Positions 24,283 to 33,340 of a stretch of DNA of 64,000 bases are shown here, one piece after another. The DNA is taken from the NCBI RefSeq assembly GCF_011927695.1, contig NZ_JAATJE010000001.1:62001-126000 (forward strand). The letters run 5' to 3'. How positions within the stretch are numbered: position 1 is the first letter of the stretch; every line of letters starts with the position of its first letter. The position numbers and the translations under genes are program-made. Below the pieces are notes generated by a model. The model saw only the letters and a program-made list of their open reading frames with translations, was not told the DNA's origin and made no database searches. This stretch comes from Sphingomonas jejuensis (lineage in GTDB: Bacteria > Pseudomonadota > Alphaproteobacteria > Sphingomonadales > Sphingomonadaceae).

Positions 24283-24491
24283 TCGTCGACGCCCGCGGGC
24301 TGCGCTGTCCGTGGCCCGCCATCCAGCTGGCGCGGGCAATGCGCGAGACTGCAAACGTCATCATCGTGGCCGACGACGCGGCCGCGCCGCGCGAGATCGC
24401 CGCGCTCTGCACCGAGCGGGGGTGGAATTGTGATCCGGCGGAAAGCCCGATCGGGCACGGATTTCGCGTGATTGATCCCAATCAGTCCTGA
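24279..24491 (+). CDS. TusA/SirA-like sulfur-carrier protein
   Basis: A 70-residue protein with the TusA fold signature VDARGLRCPWPAIQLARAM, in which the Cys of C-P-x-P carries a persulfide. It may act in sulfur relay for tRNA or cofactor thiolation. Its GTG start is embedded in the der stop (GTGA), so it is translated with der. A second Cys pair near residues 44 and 51 is unusual for the family. The specific partner is not known. Confidence 0.82.
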   Translation: MIVDARGLRCPWPAIQLARAMRETANVIIVADDAAAPREIAALCTERGWNCDPAESPIGHGFRVIDPNQS

Positions 24492-24574
24492 TCGGCCATG
24501 ATCATAACGGCTCCTTTACCGCCGAGCGGTTAGCAGCGGCGGAGGTGACGTGACGGTCAAAGGGACGGGCGCAA

Positions 24575-24991
24575 GTGGCCGAAGTACAGTCAGCAGCATT
24601 GGTGAACTGGTCGGACTTCGCGAAGGCGCGGGCCGAGCTGGGCGCGGATTTCATCCGCATCATCGGCTATTTCCGCGAAGACGGGGTGAAGTCGATCGCC
24701 GCCATCGAAGAAGCGATGCGGGCGCGCAGCGCGGTGGCGCTGGTGCGGCCGGCGCATACGCTGAAGGGTGAGTCGCGCCAATTCGGCGCGGAGCCGCTGG
24801 CCGACATGGCCGAGGAGATCGAGGTGGTTGCTCGTCGCTGCGTCGAGCATCAGGAATCGCCGGAGGAGCTGATTCCCCATGTCGTCGAGCTCAGGAAGCT
24901 GTTCGACCAGACCTTGGCGCTGTTCGACCGCGAAACCAATCCGCTGGTGCAGCGGCGTCCTGGCTTCGGGAAGCGTCAGGCGCTGGGCTGA
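24575..24991 (+). CDS. Hpt-domain phosphotransfer protein
   Basis: A 138-residue histidine phosphotransfer domain standing alone. The motif RPAHTLKGESRQFGAEPLA places the phosphorylated His at residue 61. The helices around it (residues 13-50 and 73-120) form the four-helix bundle. It would relay phosphate between a hybrid sensor kinase and a response regulator encoded elsewhere. The start is a GTG; a clear ribosome site is not evident, so the N-terminus is the least certain part. Confidence 0.85.
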   Translation: MAEVQSAALVNWSDFAKARAELGADFIRIIGYFREDGVKSIAAIEEAMRARSAVALVRPAHTLKGESRQFGAEPLADMAEEIEVVARRCVEHQESPEELIPHVVELRKLFDQTLALFDRETNPLVQRRPGFGKRQALG

Positions 24992-25000
24992 GGCTGCCCG

Positions 25001-25025
25001 GCGTCGCCCGGTTCAAGGGCGACGC
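25001..25025. terminator. Hairpin between convergent hpt and bfr
   Basis: GCGTCGCCC (25001-25009) and GGGCGACGC (25017-25025) form a perfect 9-bp stem with a 7-nt loop. It lies 10 bp after the Hpt stop and 15 bp from the bfr stop on the other strand, so it can serve both. No T-tract on either side. Confidence 0.6.
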
Positions 25026-25039
25026 TGGGACCGGGTGGG

Positions 25040-25537
25040 TCAGCCGACCTCGCCCGGTGTTTCGTCCGCGGGGGCGGACTGCAGCTGGATATAGTTGTGG
25101 ATGCCCATCAGCTCGATCATGTCGAGCTGCTTTTCGAGCATGTCGACATGCTCCTCCTCGCTCTTCAGAATCCAGGCAAGCAGATCGCGGCTGACATAAT
25201 CACGCACGGATTCCGCATGCGCGATGCCCTCGCGCAGCAACGGGATGGCGTCCGCCTCCAGCGCCAGATCGGCGCGGATGATCTCCTCCACGGTCTCGCC
25301 AATCTTCAGGCGGCCGAGCAGCTGGAAGTTGGGCAGGCCGTCGAGGAACAGGATGCGCTCCGCCAGCTTGTCGGCGTGCTTCATCTCGTCGATCGATTCG
25401 TGATACTCGTGCTTGGCGAGCTTGTAGACGCCCCAATGCTCCAGCATCCGGTAGTGCAGGAAATACTGGTTGATCGCGGTCAGCTCGTTCTTGAGCGCCT
25501 CGTTCAGATAGTCGATGACCTTGGGGTCGCCCTTCAT
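25040..25537 (-). CDS. bfr: Bacterioferritin
   Basis: Heme-containing 24-mer iron-storage protein with ferroxidase activity. All diiron ligands are present in the 165 residues: E18, E51, H54, E94, E127 and H130. Met52, the axial ligand of the bridging heme, is present in D-E-M-K-H-A-D. The C-terminal extension after about 157 is short and polar. The [2Fe-2S] ferredoxin gene bfd lies upstream on the same strand, separated by a terminator-like hairpin, so bfr may have partly separate control. Confidence 0.97.
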   Translation of the reverse strand: MKGDPKVIDYLNEALKNELTAINQYFLHYRMLEHWGVYKLAKHEYHESIDEMKHADKLAERILFLDGLPNFQLLGRLKIGETVEEIIRADLALEADAIPLLREGIAHAESVRDYVSRDLLAWILKSEEEHVDMLEKQLDMIELMGIHNYIQLQSAPADETPGEVG

Positions 25538-25603
25538 CGCAGTGCCTCGAACTTGCTGTGTGTCGGATCGCTCCTACCTGAGAGCGGCTCCGAAATCATC
25601 AGC

Positions 25604-25627
25604 AAAAATGGCGGAAAACAGCCATTT
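25604..25627 (-). terminator. Terminator/attenuator between bfd and bfr
   Basis: Read on the minus strand, AAATGGC (25627-25621) and GCCATTT (25612-25606) form a 7-bp stem with an 8-nt loop, followed by further T residues. It stands 17 bp after the bfd stop and 68 bp before the bfr start. It could end most bfd transcripts or set the bfd:bfr ratio. Confidence 0.6.
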
Positions 25628-25644
25628 CTTCGCTACTGCGAGGC

Positions 25645-25815
25645 TTATGCAGTTGCGCGCTCATCCGCGATGATGTTGCGGGCATAGGGGATGCACTGCC
25701 CGCAGCGCGGACGACGGCCCATGCTGGCGTAGGCGCTCATCGGATCGGTGCAACCGCCGCGGACAGCAGCGCGAACATCGCGTTCCTTGATTGCGTTGCA
25801 GATGCACACGACCAT
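25645..25815 (-). CDS. bfd: Bacterioferritin-associated ferredoxin
   Basis: A 56-residue [2Fe-2S] protein that reduces bacterioferritin to release stored iron. The sequence starts M-V-V-C-I-C-N-A-I and has C4-x-C6 and C38-x2-C41, the Bfd cluster ligands, with G-x-C-T-D-P in between. It is transcribed toward bfr. A TCTCCC-like reverse-strand region (GGGAGA on the coding strand) lies about 8 bp before the ATG and supports the start. Confidence 0.92.
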   Translation of the reverse strand: MVVCICNAIKERDVRAAVRGGCTDPMSAYASMGRRPRCGQCIPYARNIIADERATA

Positions 25816-25869
25816 CGATCGACTCTCCCGCTCGCGACGGGGGTAGCGCTAATGAGAATGGATCGCAAG

Positions 25870-27096
25870 CTATTTGCGAGTGAGTGGCAAGAGCTGCATC
25901 GCCGCCATCGACCGCCAGAGCCACTCTATCGGGCCCAGACGGAAGCGGGACAGCCACGCAGGCGACCACCACAGCATCACCGTCCATGCCACCAGGACCA
26001 GCAGCAGGAGGACGGGGCGGCCGAGCAGGCCATAGAGGCCGAGACCCCAGCCATCGAAGAGAGCGGTGAAGACAAGTGTGGCGCCGAGATAGTTGGACAG
26101 TGCCATGCGGCCGGCGGCACGCACCCTGGCCGACACTGGATCCAACGCCCGTGCCGCCCAGCCGGCCAGCAGGAAGAGCCAGGCAAGCGTTAGGAGGACG
26201 CGCGGTGCGATCGACCAGGCGAACACAACCGCGGCCGTGTCGACGGGATCGAAGCCACGATGCCAGCAGATCCACGCAAGAATGAGGGTAGCCGGCAGGC
26301 CGACCGCCGCCGCGATCGTTCCCCAACGAGCGGCTTGCGGATGCGACAGCAGCCCCGCCTTGTGGATGGCCATTCCCATCAGCATGAAGCCGGCGACTTC
26401 CAGTTTCGCACCCGCATCGCCGAACAGCCCGCTTGCGCCATAATCCCGGATCCGCGCGGCAAAGGCGTCAGACCAGCCGAGCATGTGCATGGCGACCTCA
26501 CCGGCACGGTCCGCAGGGGTCGGCCAACCGATCCAGCTGTTGTAGAGGGTCCAGAGCGCGCGTGCATCGGCATCGGCGCCCGGACGCAGGGCGGCGTTCC
26601 TGATCTGCGCCAGATCGGCGATGAAGGCAGCCTCCGTCATCAGCGCGCCGGCGAACATGGCAATCGCCGCCATCATGAGGATGAGCGGAGGTGCCGGCCG
26701 CAACAGAAAGACCAGCAGCCCTACGACAGCGTAGTCGGTCAGGATGTCACCGGTCCAAAATCCGTAGAAATGGAGGAGGCCGAGCAGCAGCAATGCCGCC
26801 ATGCGGCGCAGGTGACCCACCGCGGGGTCCGCGCCGCGCCGGTCCGCAGCGTCGGCGGCGAGCAGAATGCCGATTCCGAACAGCAGCGCGAAAAGCCCGC
26901 GCATCTTGCCGTCGACAAGCACGAATTGGGCGGTCCAGATGATCCGGTCCACGGGAGAGGGCCCAAGCGCATCCGGATTGAGATAGGCGGCGTCGGGCAG
27001 CGCGAAGCCGACGATGTTCATGAGGAGGATGCCCATGACCGCCACGCCACGAAGCGCATCAAGCGTGGCGAGCCGCTCGCCGCCCTCCCGTGTCAC
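25870..27096 (-). CDS. DUF418 membrane protein
   Basis: A 408-residue integral membrane protein with about ten TM helices. The N-terminal RLATLDALRGVAVMGILLMNI block and the C-terminal PIEWLWRSM segment are characteristic of DUF418/YeiB proteins, which are distant acyltransferase-3 relatives of unknown function. The start overlaps the stop of the upstream 149-residue protein (ATGA). It ends the purL operon, 54 bp before the divergent bfd start region. Confidence 0.88.
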   Translation of the reverse strand: MTREGGERLATLDALRGVAVMGILLMNIVGFALPDAAYLNPDALGPSPVDRIIWTAQFVLVDGKMRGLFALLFGIGILLAADAADRRGADPAVGHLRRMAALLLLGLLHFYGFWTGDILTDYAVVGLLVFLLRPAPPLILMMAAIAMFAGALMTEAAFIADLAQIRNAALRPGADADARALWTLYNSWIGWPTPADRAGEVAMHMLGWSDAFAARIRDYGASGLFGDAGAKLEVAGFMLMGMAIHKAGLLSHPQAARWGTIAAAVGLPATLILAWICWHRGFDPVDTAAVVFAWSIAPRVLLTLAWLFLLAGWAARALDPVSARVRAAGRMALSNYLGATLVFTALFDGWGLGLYGLLGRPVLLLLVLVAWTVMLWWSPAWLSRFRLGPIEWLWRSMAAMQLLPLTRK

Positions 27097-27542
27097 GGAG
27101 CGATGATGACCGGCCCGGCTGGAGCGACCAGATGGCCGGCGAGCAGCAGGACCACGCCGACCAAGACGGCTGGGAGATGACGCCCGACACGGCGCGGGCC
27201 ATCCCCGACGATGAAGAGGCCAAAGGCGATCGCCAAGCCGACAAGCGGGCCGGAGACATACCAGCGGTCAATCACGGCGCCGATCCGTGCCGCCGCAAGC
27301 ATAACGGCCACCGCGACCATGCCCAGGATCAGTGGATGGAGCAGTCCCACAAGGATCGCACCCGGCCAGCCCCGCAGGCGCCTCGAGAGCGCGCCCATCA
27401 CAGTGGCGCAGCGTTCGGGCATCGTTGCCAACCCGGCATCGACCAGCACCGCCGCCAGCGTCCCCCACGCAGCCGCATGGCGCACCCACGGCTCCGCCCA
27501 GGCTCGAGCAACCGCATCAAGGACGCGTGCGAGGTCCGGCAT
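27093..27542 (-). CDS. Unrecognised four-TM membrane protein
   Basis: A 149-residue protein with about four hydrophobic segments (near 22-40, 56-84, 91-108 and 122-142) and few polar residues between them. It is flanked in one direction by the methyltransferase gene (15 bp) and overlaps DUF418 by 4 bp in the other, so it is co-translated. I recognise no domain. A two-protein membrane unit with DUF418 is plausible. Confidence 0.65.
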   Translation of the reverse strand: MPDLARVLDAVARAWAEPWVRHAAAWGTLAAVLVDAGLATMPERCATVMGALSRRLRGWPGAILVGLLHPLILGMVAVAVMLAAARIGAVIDRWYVSGPLVGLAIAFGLFIVGDGPRRVGRHLPAVLVGVVLLLAGHLVAPAGPVIIAP

Positions 27543-27557
27543 CAGCGTGCGGGAGCG

Positions 27558-28376
27558 TCAATCAAGGCGGCGGGCCCGCCATGCCGGCGCGGCAGAGGTC
27601 GCGGGAACCGCGACGATATCGGCATCGCCGACATTCCCCTCGAACAGTTCTCCTGCCGCCGTGGAGAAGCGCAGCCGCCGCCCGACGAGCGACGCATCGC
27701 TGATCGGCTGATCGGCAAGCGTGCCCGTGACCTGCTGACGCCGCTGGTCCAGATCCAGGAAAAGCTGAGATCCGTCGGCCCGGTCGATCTGCCAACGGCC
27801 GCCCGCAATCGCGGGGACGATCCACAGATAGATGTTGCGACCATCGACGACACGGTGCTCGTCGGGCGTCCAGTCACCGATCAGAAATGCGTGGCTGACG
27901 ATGCGCGTGCCCGGACGAAGCTCAGTCAGCAGCTTGGCTTCCAGCCGCCTGTTGATCGCGGGCAGGAGGTACAGTGCAACAACATCGGCATCGCGGATGA
28001 CCGATCCGAACAGATCCTCCCGCACGAAGCGGACCGAGCCGTCGAGCCCCTCCTGACGGGCCTGAGCGGCCGCCCGCGCAGCAAGGGCGGGATCGATCTC
28101 CACCCCGCGCGCCCGTGCGCCTGCCCGCCCCGCCGCCAACGGGATGCGCCCATCGCCAGACCCCAGGTCGACCAGCAGTTCACCGGGCTTCAGCGCCGCG
28201 AGTTCGAGCATCGCCGCCACCACGGGGGCGGGGGTGGGGACGTAGGGAACGTCGTAGGACGGCTCCGGATCGCGCGAGACGATCGCCGGCCCAAGCGGAG
28301 CGAGACCGCCGCTGCCGCCACAGGCGGACAGGGAGCAGGCCGCCGCCAGCAGCAGGAGGCCGCCGGGCCGCATCAC
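27558..28376 (-). CDS. Class I SAM methyltransferase with lipoprotein signal
   Basis: A 272-residue protein. Residues 1-19 form a lipoprotein signal ([18 protein letters not shown], lipid Cys19). Motif [10 protein letters not shown] lies at 69-77 and the acidic residue after strand 2 in G-V-E-I-D-P at 91-96, so a Rossmann methyltransferase core is intact through about 185. A lipocalin-like beta region follows to the end. SAM is cytosolic, so export of the enzyme would be odd. It overlaps purL by 4 bp (ATGA). Confidence 0.75.
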   Translation of the reverse strand: MMRPGGLLLLAAACSLSACGGSGGLAPLGPAIVSRDPEPSYDVPYVPTPAPVVAAMLELAALKPGELLVDLGSGDGRIPLAAGRAGARARGVEIDPALAARAAAQARQEGLDGSVRFVREDLFGSVIRDADVVALYLLPAINRRLEAKLLTELRPGTRIVSHAFLIGDWTPDEHRVVDGRNIYLWIVPAIAGGRWQIDRADGSQLFLDLDQRRQQVTGTLADQPISDASLVGRRLRFSTAAGELFEGNVGDADIVAVPATSAAPAWRARRLD

Positions 28377-30595
28377 GCCAGCGCCGACTCCCGACCCATC
28401 AGCCGCGGGAAGAAGCCTTCGTGCGCCTCGCGGAGCTGGTCGAGGGTGACGACATGATCCTTGTCGCGCGTTTCGACGATGATGCGCTTGCCCGCGGTGC
28501 GACCGATCGGATCGACGTCGACGCCGGCGGCCTTTGCACCGTGAAGGAAGGCAGCGAGCGCATGGTCGTGAACGGTGACGATGTAGACGCCCTGATCCTC
28601 GGCGAACAAGGAGGCTGCGGTGTCGAACGGCATCGGCTTGTCCAGGATGGCACCGATGCCGGAGGCGAGCGCCATTTCGGCGACCGCGACAAGCAGGCCG
28701 CCGTCCGCCACGTCGTGCGCCGCGGTGACCTGGCCCGCCGCACTGGCGGCACGCAGGTAATCGCCGGTACGACGCTCATCGGCGAGGTCGACACGTGGCG
28801 GAGGGCCGTCTTCCCGGCCGAAACATTCACGCAGCCACAGCGACTGGCCGAGATCGCCGCGCCGCGTGCCCAGCGCCAGGATGATGTCGCCGACCTGCTT
28901 GAAGTCGATGGTGATGCTCTTCTGCCAGTCGGCCAAAAGCCCGAGGCCGCCGATCGCCGGTGTCGGGAGGATGGCGGAGCCGCCGCCGGTCGCCTTCGAT
29001 TCGTTGTAGAGGCTGACGTTGCCGGACACGACCGGGAAGTCGAGCGCGCGGCAGGCCTGGCCCATGCCGTCGATGCAGCCGGTCAGCTGGCCCATGATCT
29101 CCGGCCGCTGCGGGTTGGCGAAGTTGAGGCAGTTGGTGATGGCGAGCGGGGTTGCGCCAACGGCGGTGAGGTTGCGCCAGGCCTCGGCCACCGCCTGCTT
29201 GCCGCCTTCGACCGGGTCGGCAAAGCAGTAGCGGGGGGTGCAGTCTGTCGTGATGGCGAGCGCCTTGGAAGTGCCGTGGACCCGAACCACCGCCGCGTCG
29301 CCGCCCGGCCGTTGAACGGTATCGGCGCCGACCATGTGGTCATACTGCTCCCAGATCCAGCGGCGCGACGCGATATCGGGCGATCCCGTCAGCGTGACGA
29401 GGTCGGCGGCGACGTCTGTGCATTCCGGTACGTCGACCAATGCTCGGGCGGGCGGTGTCGGGGTCGACGGCCGGTCGTACAGCGGCGCTTCGTCGGCCAG
29501 CGGTGCGAGCGGGATGTCGCAGACTACGTCGCCCTTCCACTTCAGCACCATCCGCCCCGTATCGGTGACGTGGCCGATGACGGCGAAATCGAGCTGCCAT
29601 TTCAGGAAGATTGCCTCGGCCTCCGCCTCGCGGCCGGGCTTCAGCACCATCAGCATGCGTTCCTGCGATTCGGACAGCATCATCTCGTAAGGCGTCATTC
29701 CCTGTTCGCGCTGGGGAACATCGTCCATCATCAGTTCGATGCCGACACCGCCCTTCGATGCCATTTCGACCGAGGAGGACGTCAGCCCGGCGGCGCCCAT
29801 GTCTTGAATGGCGACGATCGCGTCGGTCGCCATCAATTCGAGGCACGCCTCGATCAGCAGCTTCTCGGTGAAGGGATCGCCGACCTGCACGGTGGGGCGC
29901 TTCTCCTCCGTGTCGTCGGAGAAGTCCGCCGATGCCATGGTCGCACCGTGGATCCCGTCACGTCCCGTCTTCGAGCCGACATAGACGATCGGGTTGCCGA
30001 CGCCGGACGCCGCCGAATAGAAGATCTTGTCCGTATCGGCGATGCCCACGGTCATCGCGTTGACGAGGATGTTGCCGTCATAGGCGGGGTGGAAGTTCAC
30101 CTCGCCGCCGACCGTCGGCACGCCCACGCAATTGCCGTAGCCGCCGATGCCGCGAACGACGCCGGAGATGAGGTGCCGCATCTTCGGGTGTTCGGGCCGG
30201 CCGAAGCGCAGCGCGTTCATGTTCGCCACCGGGCGCGCACCCATGGTGAATACGTCGCGGAGAATGCCGCCGACACCGGTGGCCGCGCCCTGATAGGGTT
30301 CGATGTAGCTCGGGTGGTTGTGGCTCTCCATCTTGAAGATGGCGGCCTGACCATCGCCGATGTCGACTACCCCGGCGTTTTCGCCGGGTCCGCAGATCAC
30401 CTGAGGTCCGGTGGTTGGCAGCGTCTTCAGGTGGATGCGCGATGATTTGTAGGAGCAATGCTCCGACCACATCACCGAGAAGATGCCGAGCTCGACAAGG
30501 TTCGGCTCTCGGCCGAGCGCGCGCAGCACGCGGTCATATTCGTCGGGGGAGAGGCCGTGGTCGGCGACGACCTGGGGAGTGATCGGGCTGGTCAT
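28373..30595 (-). CDS. purL: FGAM synthase subunit II (short PurL)
   Basis: Converts FGAR to FGAM in purine synthesis, working with PurS and the glutaminase PurQ, which are not in this window. The 740-residue length is that of the short, alphaproteobacterial and Gram-positive form. Diagnostic blocks are [51 protein letters not shown] and [15 protein letters not shown]. It leads a minus-strand operon with three envelope-related genes. Confidence 0.97.
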   Translation of the reverse strand: MTSPITPQVVADHGLSPDEYDRVLRALGREPNLVELGIFSVMWSEHCSYKSSRIHLKTLPTTGPQVICGPGENAGVVDIGDGQAAIFKMESHNHPSYIEPYQGAATGVGGILRDVFTMGARPVANMNALRFGRPEHPKMRHLISGVVRGIGGYGNCVGVPTVGGEVNFHPAYDGNILVNAMTVGIADTDKIFYSAASGVGNPIVYVGSKTGRDGIHGATMASADFSDDTEEKRPTVQVGDPFTEKLLIEACLELMATDAIVAIQDMGAAGLTSSSVEMASKGGVGIELMMDDVPQREQGMTPYEMMLSESQERMLMVLKPGREAEAEAIFLKWQLDFAVIGHVTDTGRMVLKWKGDVVCDIPLAPLADEAPLYDRPSTPTPPARALVDVPECTDVAADLVTLTGSPDIASRRWIWEQYDHMVGADTVQRPGGDAAVVRVHGTSKALAITTDCTPRYCFADPVEGGKQAVAEAWRNLTAVGATPLAITNCLNFANPQRPEIMGQLTGCIDGMGQACRALDFPVVSGNVSLYNESKATGGGSAILPTPAIGGLGLLADWQKSITIDFKQVGDIILALGTRRGDLGQSLWLRECFGREDGPPPRVDLADERRTGDYLRAASAAGQVTAAHDVADGGLLVAVAEMALASGIGAILDKPMPFDTAASLFAEDQGVYIVTVHDHALAAFLHGAKAAGVDVDPIGRTAGKRIIVETRDKDHVVTLDQLREAHEGFFPRLMGRESALA

Positions 30596-30600
30596 GGCGA

Positions 30601-30667
30601 CGGGCGTTAGCGCCCGGATGCGTCCCTGTCAGCCGGGAAGCGCGGGTGCCCGGCAGGACACCCGCGC
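30601..30667 (-). terminator. Hairpins between the MliC-like gene and purL
   Basis: GCGCGGGTG (30640-30648) with CACCCGCGC (30659-30667) forms a 9-bp stem with a 10-nt loop, 11 bp past the MliC-like stop; it probably ends that transcript. A second stem, CGGGCG (30601-30606) with CGCCCG (30611-30616), sits directly before the purL start and may affect its translation. Confidence 0.5.
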
Positions 30668-30678
30668 CAAATGAGATG

Positions 30679-31062
30679 TTAGTTGCTGTTGCAGCTCTGG
30701 CTGGCGGCGCCCGGCCGCGCGATGGTGACGGAGCTGCCCGAGCCCGACACGGTGATGCCGTCGGCCGTGTAGGGGCCGCCCGCGCTTTCCGCCGTCAGGC
30801 GAGTCGGCTCAGCGCCCTGCTCAAGCCGGAAGTTAGCCGTGTTGTTGTTGAAGAATTCCACATAGGCCAGGCTGTTGTCGCGGCAGCGATAGGTGCGGCT
30901 GGCGGTGATCGAGGGCGGAAGCTCGACCGGCGCGGCGTTGGCAAGTTCGCGCGCCATCGGATCCGGCGTGCCGCCGACCACTTCGGGCTCGGACTCGCCG
31001 CAGGCGGACAGGGTGAGGGAAACCGCGGTTGCGGCGGCGAGGATGAGGTGCTTGCTGGTCAT
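30679..31062 (-). CDS. MliC-like lysozyme-inhibitor lipoprotein
   Basis: A 127-residue lipoprotein: signal with lipobox L-S-A-C (Cys21), then an acidic linker. The C-terminal 75 residues have the MliC pattern: Y-R-C near the start, F-N-N-N-T-A-N-F-R-L, a Ser/Gly-rich E-S-A-G-G-P-Y-T-A-D-G strand and a final Cys to pair with the first. MliC proteins protect peptidoglycan from C-type lysozyme. The ATG at 31062 gives the natural signal peptide; an ATG at 31104 adds an unlikely extension. Divergent from cysK. Confidence 0.65.
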   Translation of the reverse strand: MTSKHLILAAATAVSLTLSACGESEPEVVGGTPDPMARELANAAPVELPPSITASRTYRCRDNSLAYVEFFNNNTANFRLEQGAEPTRLTAESAGGPYTADGITVSGSGSSVTIARPGAASQSCNSN

Positions 31063-31221
31063 GGCGGGCGCCTTCTTGCCGGTGTGTTGCAGGGCGTCAA
31101 GCAAAAGGCACCCTCATTTGTTGCATTGCACAGGTCACATGGTGCGATGCACCCCGCATCGCGGCGACCAAGGCAGCGCCGGAGCCATTGCCGTCGCGGC
31201 GCGGCGCGCTAAGTCAGGCGG

Positions 31222-32223
31222 ATGAGCATCACGGCCGCACATTCGCTCGCGCTGATCGGCAACACGCCGCTGGTTCGACTCGATTTCCCGAGCCGGGAGA
31301 CCGGGTGCGAGGTCTTCGCCAAGTGCGAGTTCACCAATCCGGGTGGGTCGGTGAAGGACCGTGCCGCCCTCTTCATGGTGGAGGATGCCGAGGCACGCGG
31401 ACAGCTGCGGCCTGGCGGGACCATCGTTGAGGGAACGGCGGGCAACACGGGCATCGGGCTCGCGCTGGTCGCCAACGCCAAGGGCTACCGCACGGTGATC
31501 GTCATGCCGGAGACTCAGAGCCGCGAGAAGATGGACACGCTGCGCGCGCTGGGTGCCGAGCTCGTACTGGTGCCGGCTGCGCCCTACTCCAACCCCGGCC
31601 ATTTCGTTCATACGTCACGCCGCATCGCGGAGGAGACCGACAACGCCATGTGGGCCAATCAGTTCGACAACATCGCCAACAGGAAAGCACACGTCGTCGG
31701 CACGGCCGAGGAGATCTGGCAACAGATGGACGGCCGCATCGACGGCTTCACCTGCGCGGTGGGAACCGGCGGAACGCTGGCCGGCGTGGGGCTGGGCCTA
31801 AAGGCGCACGATCCCAACGTGGCGATCGCGCTGACCGACCCGCACGGGGCTGCGCTCTACGACTATTATGCGCATGGCGAGCTTCGCAGCGAAGGGTCGT
31901 CGGCGGCGGAGGGCATCGGGCAGGGCCGGATCACCGCCAACCTGGAAGGGGCGCCGATCGACACCCAGTTCCGCATCGGCGATCCGGAGGGGCTGGAGAT
32001 GGTCGATCGGCTGCTGGCGGAGGAAGGGCTGTGCCTCGGCCTGTCGTCCGGCATCAACGTGGCGGGCGCGATGGCGCTGGCGCGCACGCTGGGGCCGGGC
32101 AAGCGGATCGTGACGATTCTGTGCGACAGCGGGTTCCGCTACCTGTCGACGCTCTATGATCCAGACTGGCGACGGGCGAAGGGTCTGGAGCGCGTGGCGG
32201 CGGCCGACTCGGCGGCAGCATGA
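31222..32223 (+). CDS. cysK: Cysteine synthase
   Basis: PLP enzyme forming cysteine from O-acetylserine and sulfide. The 333 residues include N-P-G-G-S-V-K45-D-R-A, with Lys45 as the PLP lysine, the TAGNTGIGLA phosphate loop, VGTGGTLAGVG, and CDSGFRYLSTLYDPDW near the end. Relatives annotated CysK2 or cystathionine beta-synthase-like share some features; the assignment to cysteine synthase A is by overall motif set. The next gene starts 39 bp later. Confidence 0.9.
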   Translation: MSITAAHSLALIGNTPLVRLDFPSRETGCEVFAKCEFTNPGGSVKDRAALFMVEDAEARGQLRPGGTIVEGTAGNTGIGLALVANAKGYRTVIVMPETQSREKMDTLRALGAELVLVPAAPYSNPGHFVHTSRRIAEETDNAMWANQFDNIANRKAHVVGTAEEIWQQMDGRIDGFTCAVGTGGTLAGVGLGLKAHDPNVAIALTDPHGAALYDYYAHGELRSEGSSAAEGIGQGRITANLEGAPIDTQFRIGDPEGLEMVDRLLAEEGLCLGLSSGINVAGAMALARTLGPGKRIVTILCDSGFRYLSTLYDPDWRRAKGLERVAAADSAAA

Positions 32224-32262
32224 TGTTCGACAAAGCGGGCGGCGCGCGGTAGCGTCTGCACG

Positions 32263-32559
32263 ATGGCGAGCGGGAACAGCGAGCGAGGGCAGCGGGTCCG
32301 CGTCGGATTGACGGGGCTCGCGGCGGTGCTGGTGATCGTGGCAGCAGTGGCGGCGATCTTCGAGAGCGCAACGGACGACCCGGCGACGGTGGCGGTGGCC
32401 GAGAACGGCATGGGCAACGATGCGTCATCGGCGGACGAGCCGCTGGCGCAGATCGGCGTTGTGCCGTCGAGCGAAACCGCCAATCAGGCGCTGGACCTTG
32501 TCCCCGAGACACCGCCTGAGCCGATCGACCCGGTACCGCCGCCCGCCACAGCCAATTGA
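32263..32559 (+). CDS. Small single-TM hypothetical protein
   Basis: A 98-residue protein with one TM helix (about residues 14-33, GLTGLAAVLVIVAAVAAIF) and an acidic, Pro-rich periplasmic tail ending in P-P-E-P-I-D-P-V-P-P-P. No domain is recognised. It overlaps the next lipoprotein gene by 4 bp, so the two likely work together at the envelope. Confidence 0.65.
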   Translation: MASGNSERGQRVRVGLTGLAAVLVIVAAVAAIFESATDDPATVAVAENGMGNDASSADEPLAQIGVVPSSETANQALDLVPETPPEPIDPVPPPATAN

Positions 32560-33293
32560 CGATGCGCTTGGCGGCGCTGATTGCGGCGTTCCTGCTGGCG
32601 TCCTGCGCAGAGGCGCCCGCGGAGCCGGTGCGGGAGCGGCCGCCACTGGGGCTCATCTCTGCACTTCCGCTGCTGTGGGGCGAGGCCGATATCGGCGAGC
32701 TGCTGGCAGGGCGCGGGCGACGCGCGCCGGCGCTGGCGCTGATCGACGAGCATTTCGCGGTGGAGCCGATCGATGCGGTCAACGCCGAGACGCTGCGGCG
32801 GCACCGCCTCCTCCTGATCGCGCAGCCGCCGGTGGCAAGCCCGCAGGAGCTGGTCGCGCTGGACGGCTGGGTGCGCGCGGGCGGACGCGCCCTGATCCTC
32901 GCCGATCCGCTGCTGGCATGGGACAGCCGCTATGGCCTGGGGGATCCCCGGCGGCCGCCGCCGGTGCATGGACTCGACCGGTTGCTGACGCATTGGGGGA
33001 TCGCGATCGATCCGGCGGCGGCGGCCGGCAACGTCATCGATGTCGGCGGCCGGGCGATCACCACGACGACGCCGGGTCGGCTGCGGCGAATCGGCGGGGG
33101 CTGTGCCGTGGCTCCGTTTCTGGCGCGGTGCCGGCTTGGGAGGGGCGAGGTGCTGATCGTGCCGGATGCCGACATGCTGGATGAGGACCATGTTGACGGT
33201 CGGATCGACGGCAATGTCGATGCGATCGTTGCGCTGCTGGGGTCCTTGGCGCGGGAAGAGGGGCGTGCAGCCCAACCACCTGATTCCGGCTGA
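32556..33293 (+). CDS. GldG/DUF4350-like lipoprotein
   Basis: A 245-residue protein with a lipoprotein signal (L-L-A-S-C, about Cys17). The rest resembles the soluble domain of GldG or DUF4350 proteins: L-I-S-A-L-P-L-L-W-G, a FAVEPIDAVNAETLRRHRLLLIAQP strand-helix, and L-D-G-W-V-R-A-G-G-R-A-L-I-L-A-D-P, the most family-like block. Such domains occur in uncharacterised ABC-export systems, but no transporter gene adjoins here. ATG overlaps the previous stop. Confidence 0.7.
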   Translation: MTMRLAALIAAFLLASCAEAPAEPVRERPPLGLISALPLLWGEADIGELLAGRGRRAPALALIDEHFAVEPIDAVNAETLRRHRLLLIAQPPVASPQELVALDGWVRAGGRALILADPLLAWDSRYGLGDPRRPPPVHGLDRLLTHWGIAIDPAAAAGNVIDVGGRAITTTTPGRLRRIGGGCAVAPFLARCRLGRGEVLIVPDADMLDEDHVDGRIDGNVDAIVALLGSLAREEGRAAQPPDSG

Positions 33294-33340
33294 GATTCGC
33301 TGAAGATGCCGTTTGGCCAATGAGCCGAATGGAGGTTCCG

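Noticed and set aside
25001-25025. GGTTCAA resembling a tRNA T-loop
   Set aside because: It is only the loop of the terminator hairpin; no acceptor, D or anticodon arms surround it.
28115-30445. Very long open frame (over 770 codons) on the + strand
   Set aside because: It lies entirely opposite purL, has no recognisable domain and is explained by GC-rich codon bias of the real gene.
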